Below are positions 1-5,703 of a stretch of 7,996 nucleotides of DNA, piece after piece. The DNA lies in NCBI GenBank assembly GCA_028703645.1, contig JAQVML010000045.1, forward strand, positions 1-7,996. Reading direction: 5' to 3'. Under the pieces are notes generated by a model, which saw nothing but the letters and a program-made list of their open reading frames with translations, was not told the origin of the DNA and did no database searches. A program made the position numbers and the translations under genes. This DNA is from Eubacteriales bacterium. GTDB taxonomy: Bacteria; Bacillota; Clostridia; Christensenellales; CAG-138. Every line of letters begins with the position of its first letter. Position 1 is the first letter of the stretch.

Positions 1-174
1 CGGGTCGGTCGCTATCCCGCGAAACCGTTCTTCGGAAAGCGCAAAATCGAACCCTTCGATCCACTCCCTCGGATAGATTTCGCTGTAGGTCTCAATGCGT
101 GTCTCAAGCCGCAGCTTGACAAGCGCTGGGATCTCCGCCAACGTTACCGGTCGTAATTGCACCATCTCTTGCAT
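1..174 (-). CDS. GNAT-family N-acetyltransferase, N-terminal part (cut by window edge)
   Basis: The frame stays open for 58 codons from an ATG at 174 to the window edge. The product begins MQEMVQLRPVTLAEIPALV and continues with a helix rich in Leu, Arg and Glu. The pattern 'xLRPxTLxDIPALxxLRxE' is the usual first strand and helix of GNAT acetyltransferases, which move an acetyl group from acetyl-CoA to an amine. The acetyl-CoA-binding motif (R/Q-x-x-G-x-G/A) would lie outside the window, so neither the substrate nor full integrity can be judged. The start is 25 nt after the mnmE stop, so co-transcription with mnmE is likely. The upstream AGG is a weak ribosome binding site, and an ATG three codons further in (165) is an alternative start. 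In many Firmicutes mnmG occupies this position. The family call rests on the N-terminus alone. Confidence 0.72.
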   Translation of the reverse strand, partial: MQEMVQLRPVTLAEIPALVKLRLETRIETYSEIYPREWIEGFDFALSEERFRGIATDP

Positions 175-199
175 GTTGAAACCTGTTTTCTGATTCGAA

Positions 200-1504
200 T
201 TACTTCCCGACGCAGAACCGCTTGAAGATGCGGTCAATCACCGTCGTGTCCACGTCTGTTCCCGTGATGGAGCCAAGGTGATGCAGCGCGTTCTTCACGT
301 CCGTTGCCGCGCAGTCGAGCTCGTCCGCCGTCGTCGCGTCACGCAGCGCGTTGAGCGCAAGCTCCAGCGCGCGAATATGCCGCTCGTTGGTGATGATCGT
401 GCCGTCCGCGCGTTCGGGCGCCGCGAGCGCGAGTATGTTCTGTTGCAATTCCGCCAATCCCTCGCCGGTCTTTGCGCTGACGCGAATCGCATCTTGTTTG
501 TATTCGCATTCCTGCGGCAGATCGCACTTGTTCAGCAAAACGATTCTCGTGCTACCGCTCGTCTGTTGCAGCAAAGCTTCATCTTCATTCGTCAATCGTA
601 CCGAGCCATCCAGCACGAGGCAGACGACGTCCGCGCCCTTGATTGCGTCCCGCGCGCGATCGACGCCGATTTTCTCCGCCTCGTCGTTCGCCTCGCGGAT
701 GCCCGCCGTGTCAATGAGTCGCACAGGCACGCCATCCATGCTCACTTTCTCGTCGATGATATCCCTCGTCGTTCCCGCAATCGCGGTGACGATCGCACGA
801 TCGTTCCCCAACAGCGCGTTCATGAGCGAGGATTTCCCGACGTTCGGTCGTCCCACAATGGCGACACGGAGTCCATCCCGCAGCACACGCCCGCGCCTCG
901 CTTGATTGATCATCGCGTCTACGCGCGCAATCGCGCTCGTCAGTGATTCCGGCAGCGCTTCCAGCGTATCCGCCTCTGCTTCGTCCGGGTAATCGATCGC
1001 CGCGTCAATGCCACTGAGCGCGTCCAGAAGCAGCGTCTCCACCGAGGCGATCTCTCGCTTAACGCTTCCCTGCAATTGCGCGAGCGCAGACTTCAGGCTC
1101 TGCTCCGCGTCCGCGTTGATCACATCCATGACCGCTTCCGCCGCGGAGAGATCCATCTTGCCGTTGAGAAACGCTCGCTTGGTAAATTCGCCGCACTCCG
1201 CCGGACGAAATCCGAGCGTAGCCAGCGCGCCAAGGACTCGCTGAACGGTCTGCATGCCGCCGTGTACGTTCAGCTCTATCATATCTTCGCCCGTATAACT
1301 GTTTGGCGCAGGAAAATAGACCGCCATGCAGTCGTCAATCAGTTCTCCGTTCTTTCGCAAACGCGCATGAACGAGTTCCCGTGGGCGTTGCGTAGGGTCC
1401 CGATCGAACAATGCTTTTGTCTGTTCCGCTTTCGTGCCGGAGATGCGAATGATCGCAATCGCCCCGCCGATGGCGGAGGATGGCGCGTAAATCGTGTCTT
1501 CCAT
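200..1504 (-). CDS. mnmE: tRNA uridine-5-carboxymethylaminomethyl(34) synthesis GTPase MnmE
   Basis: MnmE (TrmE) is a K+-dependent GTPase. With MnmG it installs the cmnm5 or nm5 group on wobble U34 of tRNAs, using a folate one-carbon unit. The 434-residue product has the family's usual length and layout: an N-terminal folate-binding domain (about 1-118, opening DTIYAPSSAIGGAIAIIRISG), a helical domain, and an inserted Ras-like G domain (about 213-360). The G domain shows the P-loop GRPNVGKSS (218-226), switch I with GTTRD (244-248), DTAG (265-268), NKCD (325-328) and SAK (343-345). The protein ends in FCVGK, which carries the conserved C-terminal Cys. I chose ATG 1504 because GGAG lies 5 nt upstream and the product then starts at the family's normal N-terminus; an ATG five codons earlier (1519) has no comparable site. 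A likely terminator separates it from jag, while the GNAT gene follows after 25 nt. mnmG is not visible. Confidence 0.97.
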   Translation of the reverse strand: MEDTIYAPSSAIGGAIAIIRISGTKAEQTKALFDRDPTQRPRELVHARLRKNGELIDDCMAVYFPAPNSYTGEDMIELNVHGGMQTVQRVLGALATLGFRPAECGEFTKRAFLNGKMDLSAAEAVMDVINADAEQSLKSALAQLQGSVKREIASVETLLLDALSGIDAAIDYPDEAEADTLEALPESLTSAIARVDAMINQARRGRVLRDGLRVAIVGRPNVGKSSLMNALLGNDRAIVTAIAGTTRDIIDEKVSMDGVPVRLIDTAGIREANDEAEKIGVDRARDAIKGADVVCLVLDGSVRLTNEDEALLQQTSGSTRIVLLNKCDLPQECEYKQDAIRVSAKTGEGLAELQQNILALAAPERADGTIITNERHIRALELALNALRDATTADELDCAATDVKNALHHLGSITGTDVDTTVIDRIFKRFCVGK

Positions 1505-1552
1505 GGTCTCTCCAAACATGCTTTGGTGTTATTCCTACAATTTATATCGTCC

Positions 1553-1595
1553 AAAATAGAACATGAGCCGCAGCTTTTAATTGCGGCGGCTCATG
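1553..1595 (-). terminator. Likely Rho-independent terminator after jag
   Basis: On the minus strand a perfect 10-bp stem (CATGAGCCGC, 1595-1586, with GCGGCTCATG, 1571-1562) closes a 14-nt loop and is followed directly by TTCTATTTT (1561-1553). It starts 9 nt after the jag stop codon. Position, GC-rich stem and T-rich tail fit termination of the rpmH-to-jag transcript. The tail is interrupted by C and A, so some read-through into mnmE is possible. No convincing promoter was found in the remaining 48 nt before mnmE; TTGGAC (1555-1550) has only a poor -10 partner. Confidence 0.7.
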
Positions 1596-1604
1596 GCTGT
1601 ATCG

Positions 1605-2492
1605 TTACTTGGATGGTGTAATGACGACGTGGCGGTTGGGTTCTTCGCCCTCGCTATGCGTGGTCACGCCGGTGAACCCCTGTAGTGCGCTGTGCAAAAT
1701 GCGCCGTTCATACGGATTCATTGGCTCCATCGAGACCGGACGCCCCGTCTGCTTGGCATGCATCGCGTTCTTGCGCGCAAGGCGCTTGAGCGTCTCTTCC
1801 CGGCGGGAGCGATACCCCTCGGTGTCGAGCGTCACGCGGATATAGCCATCCTCTTTCCGGTTCTTGTTCGCCACCAGCGAAACCAGATATTGCATGGCGT
1901 CCAGCGTTTCGCCGCGGCGACCGATGAGCAGGCCCATCGTCTCTGCATCAATGCAAAGACGGAGTCCGTTCTCCGTGTCCGCCGCCAAAACCGGCGCGGG
2001 GTTGTTCATCTTGGCGAGCAGCTCGCTGAGAAAAACAGCGCAAGGCGTATTTTTTGCAAGCTCTTCGCTGTAGTCAAAGTGCTCTTCCGGTGCGGCTTCC
2101 GGCATGCGCTCGCGGCCCTGTCCGCCGTACTGCGCGCCGTCTTGTCCGCCGCGGGGTGCTCCATAATTAGAAGGGCCTCTCTGCGGTCTGTCGGAGCGGT
2201 TGCGCTCGCCATCGCGGCGGTCGGGACGCGGTCCGCTTCTTTGCGACTGCTCGCGGCGCTGCTGATAGCTTGCTTCCTTCTCTTTGCGATAGACCTGCTC
2301 CATCTCCATGACGAGCGGCACTTCGCGCTGCGTCAGGCGAACGACCGCCTGCTTTGCGCCGATTCCAAATAGGCCCTTACTCTCGGTTTGGATGGTTTCG
2401 ATCTCGACTTCGTCGATGGTCACGCCCATTTCGTTCAGACCGATAAAGATCGCCTCGTCAACGCTGTGACCCGAAAACTCCATACTTCTCAT
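1605..2492 (-). CDS. jag: Jag/KhpB RNA-binding protein (SpoIIIJ-associated)
   Basis: Jag (KhpB, EloR) is a cytoplasmic RNA-binding protein that works with KhpA. In Firmicutes it affects cell elongation, division and, in spore formers, SpoIIIJ-linked events. The 295-residue product has the full layout: a Jag-N domain (about 1-55) with the signature KGLFGIG (39-45); a disordered linker (about 75-135) rich in Arg, Gly, Gln, Asp and Pro; a KH domain (about 150-222) with the RNA-binding GRRG loop (191-194); and an R3H domain (about 230-295) with RRILH (263-267), which supplies the R-x-x-x-H motif. ATG 2492 overlaps the yidC TGA in ATGA, with GGAGG about 11 nt upstream inside the yidC end, so translation is probably coupled. 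ATG 2483 (three codons in) is an alternative start. It is the last gene before the predicted terminator at 1595-1553. Confidence 0.96.
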   Translation of the reverse strand: MRSMEFSGHSVDEAIFIGLNEMGVTIDEVEIETIQTESKGLFGIGAKQAVVRLTQREVPLVMEMEQVYRKEKEASYQQRREQSQRSGPRPDRRDGERNRSDRPQRGPSNYGAPRGGQDGAQYGGQGRERMPEAAPEEHFDYSEELAKNTPCAVFLSELLAKMNNPAPVLAADTENGLRLCIDAETMGLLIGRRGETLDAMQYLVSLVANKNRKEDGYIRVTLDTEGYRSRREETLKRLARKNAMHAKQTGRPVSMEPMNPYERRILHSALQGFTGVTTHSEGEEPNRHVVITPSK

Positions 2493-3463
2493 TTTTCGCT
2501 AACCTCCGTTACCGCAAGCTTCTGTTTTGCGAACGAGCGGTTGATCAGAAGCGTCGTACCGAGCGAGAAGACATTGCTAAACGTCCAATACACCGCAAAG
2601 CTTGCGTTATATTGCAAACAGAATACAAACGACATGACGGGCATCAGCCAATTCATAATCTTGTTTGTGCTTGCTGTTGCGTCGCTCTTTGGTTGGTTCT
2701 TCTGCATAATCCACGTGGAAAGATAGGTTGAACCACCCGCAAGAATCGGGAAAATGAACCAACCGTTGTTAAATCCTTGATACAGATCCGCACAAGGCGC
2801 CATCAGCGCGGTGTACTTGGTTGTGAGTTCTTCCGTCAGTGTTGCGAGGGCATAGCCATTTCCGCTCTTGACGAAGAACCCAAGATCCACAAACCGCTGC
2901 AGCGCTTCCGGGTGCTCCTGGAAATAAAGCAGTTTCGGCAGCGTGTTGTTCGCCGCGCCGAAGAACTCTTTTGCGGTCGCAATCACGGGCGAAAATCCGT
3001 TGTCCGGCATCCACAGGTTGTTGATCCAGAAGAACTTAAACGTTTGGAAGAGCTCAATGCCCTTGTCTTTGTTGTCGTCGAGCGTGAGGATCAGGCGAAC
3101 CATCATCTCATTGCCCCATTGACGGAACGCCGCGATGAAGATAAAGAACAGCGGCATGGTGATGAGCATCGGCAAACAACCGCCAAACATACTCACGCCG
3201 TTTTCGCGCATGAACTTCTGTTGTTCCGCATTCAGGCGCTGCGGGTCTTTTTCATACTTTTTCTTCAGCTTGTCCAGCTGGGGCTGCACAGCAGCCATCT
3301 TCATGGAGGATTTTCTGGAACGAATGTCGCCGAATACGGTCAGCAGGCGAATGACTAATGTCGAGATGATGATCGTGAGAACGATGTTTTCGTTGGTAAG
3401 GGCTTCGTAGAGCCACCGCATTCCGAGGAATGCCCATTGAGTTATGAAGAAATCGCCTTGCAA
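2489..3463 (-). CDS. yidC: YidC/Oxa1-family membrane protein insertase
   Basis: YidC inserts and folds membrane proteins, alone or with SecYEG. The 324-residue product has the Oxa1 core: TM1 about 27-45, with the conserved Arg at 39 (VIRLL) that forms the hydrophilic groove; a positively charged cytoplasmic hairpin (48-92, KLKKKYEKDPQRLNAEQQ); TM2 with GGCLPMLITMPLFFIF (94-109); TM3 with FPILAGGSTYLSTW (238-251); TM4 with NWLMPVMSFVF (271-281); and TM5 with SFAVYWTFSNVFSL (288-301). No lipobox or cleavable signal peptide is seen before TM1, unlike the lipoprotein SpoIIIJ of Bacillus. About 80 residues (155-235) are inserted between WINNLWMPD and the FPILAG helix, a region that is much shorter in typical Gram-positive YidC. 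The start is taken as TTG 3463 because GAGGAGGG lies just upstream; the next ATG (residue 15) would leave TM1 intact but has no such site. The stop overlaps the jag start. Confidence 0.96.
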   Translation of the reverse strand: MQGDFFITQWAFLGMRWLYEALTNENIVLTIIISTLVIRLLTVFGDIRSRKSSMKMAAVQPQLDKLKKKYEKDPQRLNAEQQKFMRENGVSMFGGCLPMLITMPLFFIFIAAFRQWGNEMMVRLILTLDDNKDKGIELFQTFKFFWINNLWMPDNGFSPVIATAKEFFGAANNTLPKLLYFQEHPEALQRFVDLGFFVKSGNGYALATLTEELTTKYTALMAPCADLYQGFNNGWFIFPILAGGSTYLSTWIMQKNQPKSDATASTNKIMNWLMPVMSFVFCLQYNASFAVYWTFSNVFSLGTTLLINRSFAKQKLAVTEVSEK

Positions 3464-3479
3464 GGGGGGTGCCCTCCTC
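3461..3479 (-). promoter_or_regulatory. Ribosome binding site and C-tract at the yidC TTG start
   Basis: On the minus strand GAGGAGGG (3479-3472) is followed by CA (3471-3470), a run of six C (3469-3464), and then the TTG start (3463-3461). The strong Shine-Dalgarno sequence at 8-9 nt spacing decides the non-ATG start. The C-run can pair with the GGAGG bases (one A-C mismatch, 4-nt loop), so the site could partly close on itself. Pairing is read from the sequence; any effect on translation is inference. Confidence 0.6.
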
Positions 3480-3531
3480 TCTCTATATACGGGTATTTGA
3501 TTTTAAAGTAAAAAAAGAAATGCCTTGCTGT

Positions 3532-3741
3532 TTACGGAACCGGATCGTATCCGCCTTTGCAAAACGGGTTGCAGCGAAGAATGCGCCACAGCGCAAGCCA
3601 GCTACCTTTCCACGCTCCGTGCTTCGAAATTGCTTCCATCGCATACTCCGAACACGTCGGCGTAAAGCGGCAACTCGGCGGCAGTAACGGCGAAATATAC
3701 TTTTTATAACCGCGGACGATTGCGATCAATATCCGCTTCAT
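3532..3741 (-). CDS. yidD: Membrane protein insertion efficiency factor YidD
   Basis: YidD is a small protein at the inner face of the membrane that helps YidC-dependent insertion. The 69-residue product shows the family signature: an amphipathic N-terminus (MKRILIAIVRGYKKYISPLL), CRFTPTCSEYAMEAI (24-38), a GSWLALWRILRCNPF stretch (46-60) and the ending GGYDPVP. Cys residues 24, 30, 57 and 61 match the conserved positions. ATG 3741 overlaps the rnpA stop in ATGA and has AGGAG about 8 nt upstream, so translational coupling to rnpA is likely. yidC follows after 68 nt. The same frame stays open far upstream, but that part lies inside rnpA and is not plausible as protein. Confidence 0.96.
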   Translation of the reverse strand: MKRILIAIVRGYKKYISPLLPPSCRFTPTCSEYAMEAISKHGAWKGSWLALWRILRCNPFCKGGYDPVP

Positions 3742-4088
3742 TTCAATTCTCCTGCCATATACAGGCCCGCGCGTTGCAGTTGTGAGACCATTGCTTCGCG
3801 AATGCTGAGAAACGGCGCTTCGATAATGGTGTCCCGCGCAATAAAGATCAAATTCGTTCCACCTTTGATCAACGGAATCAAAGGCGTTATCGCCTCTCTC
3901 ATGCGCCGCTTGACGCGGTTTCGCGTGACCGCGTTTCCAATCTTTTTGCTGACCGAGAAACCAATCTTTGCGCTGGAACCGCGATTTTTCGCATACACCA
4001 GCGAAAGGAGTTTCCCTCCGCAAGACTTGCCGACGCGGTAGGTATAGCGAAACTCTTTCTTGCGCCGCAGGGAATCACTGTGTTTCAC
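3738..4088 (-). CDS. rnpA: Ribonuclease P protein component
   Basis: RnpA is the protein subunit of RNase P. It binds the pre-tRNA leader and supports the catalytic RNA in maturing tRNA 5' ends. The 116-residue product has the typical length and family landmarks: LRRKKEFRYTYRVGKS near the N-terminus (8-22), KIGFSVSKKIGNAV (41-54), and the RNR signature NAVTRNRVKRRMRE (52-65), which contacts the P RNA. The start is GTG 4088, with AAGGA about 9 nt upstream; no ATG fits the family's N-terminus. It overlaps yidD by 4 nt. No promoter was recognised in the 203 nt after rpmH, so expression probably depends on transcripts that pass the stem-loops in that spacer. Confidence 0.96.
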   Translation of the reverse strand: MKHSDSLRRKKEFRYTYRVGKSCGGKLLSLVYAKNRGSSAKIGFSVSKKIGNAVTRNRVKRRMREAITPLIPLIKGGTNLIFIARDTIIEAPFLSIREAMVSQLQRAGLYMAGELK

Positions 4089-4118
4089 GCTACCGCATCC
4101 TTACATCAATCATCCGTT

Positions 4119-4140
4119 CAGCAAACCGGTTCGTTTGCTG
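4119..4140 (-). other. Perfect stem-loop upstream of rnpA
   Basis: CAGCAAAC (4140-4133 on the minus strand) and GTTTGCTG (4126-4119) form an 8-bp perfect stem around a 6-nt loop. It lies 31 nt before the rnpA start. No T-run follows, so it is not a classical terminator. It may be a leader structure or a processing site; function unknown. Confidence 0.5.
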
Positions 4141-4141
4141 T

Positions 4142-4158
4142 CCGGCAATGCCTGCCGG
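4142..4158 (-). other. Perfect stem-loop in the rpmH-rnpA spacer
   Basis: CCGGCA and TGCCGG form a 6-bp GC-rich stem around a 5-nt loop, one base away from the stem-loop at 4119-4140. No T-run follows. Together the two would make a stacked double hairpin in the rnpA leader. Confidence 0.45.
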
Positions 4159-4174
4159 TCTTTCACCTTCTGTT

Positions 4175-4213
4175 AAAAAAGGAACCCCCGCAGGGTGCGG
4201 ATGAGCCTTTTTT
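4175..4213 (-). terminator. Terminator-like stem-loop with A and T flanks, rpmH-rnpA spacer
   Basis: The core is CCGCA-CCC-TGCGG (5-bp stem, 4200-4188), enclosed by AAAAAAGG (4213-4206) and CCTTTTTT (4182-4175), which can pair with each other across an internal loop. The T6 tract lies on the 3' side on either strand, so the element could act in both directions. It lies after the rpmH terminator candidate and before rnpA, where it could lower read-through. Confidence 0.55.
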
Positions 4214-4247
4214 AAATACAAACATGCGGCAAGCAAATGCCCGCCGC
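4214..4247 (-). terminator. Likely attenuating terminator after rpmH
   Basis: On the minus strand GCGGCGGGC (4247-4239) pairs with GCTTGCCGC (4234-4226) as 9 bp including two G-U pairs, around the loop ATTT. It is followed by the T-rich ATGTTTGTATTT (4225-4214). On the plus strand the G-U pairs become A-C mismatches, so the structure is specific to minus-strand RNA. It begins 44 nt past the rpmH stop. rnpA downstream has no visible promoter of its own, so partial termination is the reasonable reading. Confidence 0.6.
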
Positions 4248-4291
4248 AAGCGCTTGTGCGTTCCTTTACGGTTCTGATCAAAACAATCCCG

Positions 4292-4426
4292 TTACGCGCT
4301 GAGAACTTTGCGGCCTTTCGCGCGCCTACGCTTGATGACATTGCGGCCATCTGCCGACTTCATACGTTTACGGAATCCGTGTACCTTGCTCCGCTGACGC
4401 TTCTTGGGCTGATAGGTTCGAAACAC
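4292..4426 (-). CDS. rpmH: 50S ribosomal protein L34
   Basis: L34 is a small basic protein of the large ribosomal subunit. The 44-residue product reads FRTYQPKKRQRSKVHGFRKRM after the start, then ADGRNVIKRRRAKGRKVLSA, which matches the family over its whole length. The start is GTG 4426, with GAGGTG 7 nt upstream. The usual second residues Lys-Arg are Phe-Arg here. The same frame stays open upstream to an ATG at 4504, which would add 26 Arg-rich residues; that ATG lies only about 10 nt after the predicted transcript start, so the GTG is preferred. The gene has its own perfect-consensus promoter (4550-4521). rpmH often sits beside dnaA at the origin; here yacL is upstream instead. Confidence 0.96.
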   Translation of the reverse strand: MFRTYQPKKRQRSKVHGFRKRMKSADGRNVIKRRRAKGRKVLSA

Positions 4427-4457
4427 TCGAATACACCTCGCTTCGTTGTTGAGTCTA

Positions 4458-4473
4458 GCAGGCGCTCGCCTGC
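4458..4473 (-). other. rpmH leader hairpin 2
   Basis: GCAGGC (4473-4468), loop GAGC, GCCTGC (4463-4458): a 6-bp GC-rich stem in the untranslated leader of rpmH, ending about 20 nt before the ribosome binding site. No T-run follows. Confidence 0.5.
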
Positions 4474-4484
4474 GAAAATCGCAC

Positions 4485-4504
4485 ACGCGGGCATTTGCCC
4501 GCAT
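4485..4504 (-). other. rpmH leader hairpin 1
   Basis: ATGCGGGC (4504-4497), loop AAAT, GCCCGCGT (4492-4485): an 8-bp stem with one U-G pair when read as minus-strand RNA. It starts about 10 nt after the predicted transcription start, so it would sit near the 5' end of the rpmH mRNA, where it could protect the end or serve as a regulatory target. Confidence 0.5.
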
Positions 4505-4520
4505 GATATGAACCTTATGT

Positions 4521-4550
4521 ATTATAGTGGACGGCGCAAACCCGTGTCAA
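4521..4550 (-). promoter_or_regulatory. rpmH promoter (consensus sigma-A type)
   Basis: TTGACA (4550-4545), an 18-bp spacer and TATAAT (4526-4521) match both consensus hexamers perfectly. The predicted transcription start is near 4514, giving a leader of about 88 nt before the rpmH GTG. A strong promoter suits a ribosomal protein gene. The -35 lies 37 nt after the yacL stop. Confidence 0.88.
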
Positions 4551-4587
4551 GGAGTTTCTTGCTGGTTTTGCGTGTCGCCCATTTCTA

Positions 4588-5676
4588 CTATCCGCGAAGC
4601 TTTGCAAATACCAGCCTTCCTGCGGATGTTTGCAGCGCGCTGGTCACCACGATGTCCAGCGTTTCGCCAATATGTTTCTTTGCGTTTTCAACGATGACCA
4701 TCGTTCCATCCGGCAGATAACCTACGCCCTGACCCGATTCTTTTCCTTCTTTTGCGATCAAAATCGGCAGCTCTTCGCCCGGCAGTAGCACGGAACGAAC
4801 CGCGTTCGCAAGGTCGTTAATGTTCAGCACCGGCATGTTTTGCACGGCAGCAACCTTGTTGAGGTTGTAATCGTTCGTCATCAGTATGCCGCCGATATCG
4901 CCGGCCAGGCGCAGCAGCTTGAGGTCGACTTCGTCGATATCCTCATAGTCCTTTTCCTCTACCTCAACGCGTTGGTCGAGTTCGCGCTGCATCGAGTGCA
5001 GAATATCGAGTCCTCTGCGCCCGCGCGCGCGTTTCATCGCGTCGGAACTGTCCGCAATATGCCTAAGTTCCTTGAGCACAAACGCGGGTACAATGATCTT
5101 GCCTTCTAAAAACCCAGTCTTGCAGATGTCGTAGATGCGACCATCGATGATGACACTCGTATCCAGCACCTTTGGCCTCGCGTTTCCCGCGGCAATCCCT
5201 TTTGTGAGGTGTCCGCGGCGCGCATAGCCATCCATCAGCTCCGCTCTGCGCGTAACGCCGATATGACCGCCGTAGTACCCGCAAATGAAGTAGAGCAGAA
5301 GCGTGATGACCTCCGGCAGAACCGGCACGTCGATGGTTCGCATAATCAGGCTCAATAAAAACGCAAAAAGCATACCGATCATAATGCCGATCACGCCGAA
5401 TAAAATATCGAGCGCGGGCATTTCGGTGAGCCTATGTTCCAGCTTTTGAAAGAATCCGTGAACGCCGTCTATGATCTTTGGGGATAAAATAAAAAAGATG
5501 ATTCCGAATAAAATACCAACGATCACATAGAGAGCGGCCATCACGGCGGGAATGGTGGTATAGCGCAGCACGTAGTCGTAACCGGGGCATTTGAACGAGT
5601 AGAGCACCCACGCGACGATTCCGCAGCCGATTCCGATACCGACCAGCGCAATGATAATCCTGAGTACCTTCCGCAT
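4588..5676 (-). CDS. yacL: PIN and TRAM domain membrane protein, YacL family
   Basis: The 362-residue product matches the YacL family: an N-terminal membrane part, a PIN ribonuclease-like domain and a C-terminal TRAM domain that probably binds RNA. Four hydrophobic segments are seen at about 5-27, 42-65, 92-112 and 119-138. The PIN domain (about 169-290) opens with KVLDTSVIIDGRIYDI, placing the metal-binding Asp at 172; further acidic candidates are Glu203 (LKELRHI), Asp251 (VDLKLLRLA) and Asp269 (MTNDYNL). The TRAM domain spans about 297-360 and includes GQGVGYLPDGTMVIVENA (315-332). The active-site acids are present, so nuclease activity is plausible, but its RNA target is not known to me. 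It starts 27 nt after carD with only a weak ribosome binding site, and is probably co-transcribed with carD. The ispD and ispF genes that follow in some Firmicutes are absent. Confidence 0.93.
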   Translation of the reverse strand: MRKVLRIIIALVGIGIGCGIVAWVLYSFKCPGYDYVLRYTTIPAVMAALYVIVGILFGIIFFILSPKIIDGVHGFFQKLEHRLTEMPALDILFGVIGIMIGMLFAFLLSLIMRTIDVPVLPEVITLLLYFICGYYGGHIGVTRRAELMDGYARRGHLTKGIAAGNARPKVLDTSVIIDGRIYDICKTGFLEGKIIVPAFVLKELRHIADSSDAMKRARGRRGLDILHSMQRELDQRVEVEEKDYEDIDEVDLKLLRLAGDIGGILMTNDYNLNKVAAVQNMPVLNINDLANAVRSVLLPGEELPILIAKEGKESGQGVGYLPDGTMVIVENAKKHIGETLDIVVTSALQTSAGRLVFAKLRG

Positions 5677-5703
5677 GCAGTGATTGGCGTTTTCCCGTTT
5701 GGC

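Noticed and set aside
278..946. Long plus-strand open frames opposite the mnmE G domain.
   Set aside because: The products are Arg-rich and lack domains, while the minus strand encodes an intact MnmE with every GTPase motif.
1505..1552. A separate mnmE promoter (TTGGAC at 1555-1550, or TATAAA).
   Set aside because: Neither hexamer has a good partner at 16-18 bp; mnmE may be read through from jag or use a weaker site that I cannot call.
1692..2372. A 226-codon plus-strand frame opposite jag.
   Set aside because: It mirrors the Jag KH, linker and Jag-N coding sequence and has no independent support.
3501..3531. T-rich stretch after yidD (minus strand TTCTTTTTTTAC) as a terminator.
   Set aside because: Only a 4-bp stem can form upstream of it, and yidC downstream has no clear promoter, so termination here is unlikely.
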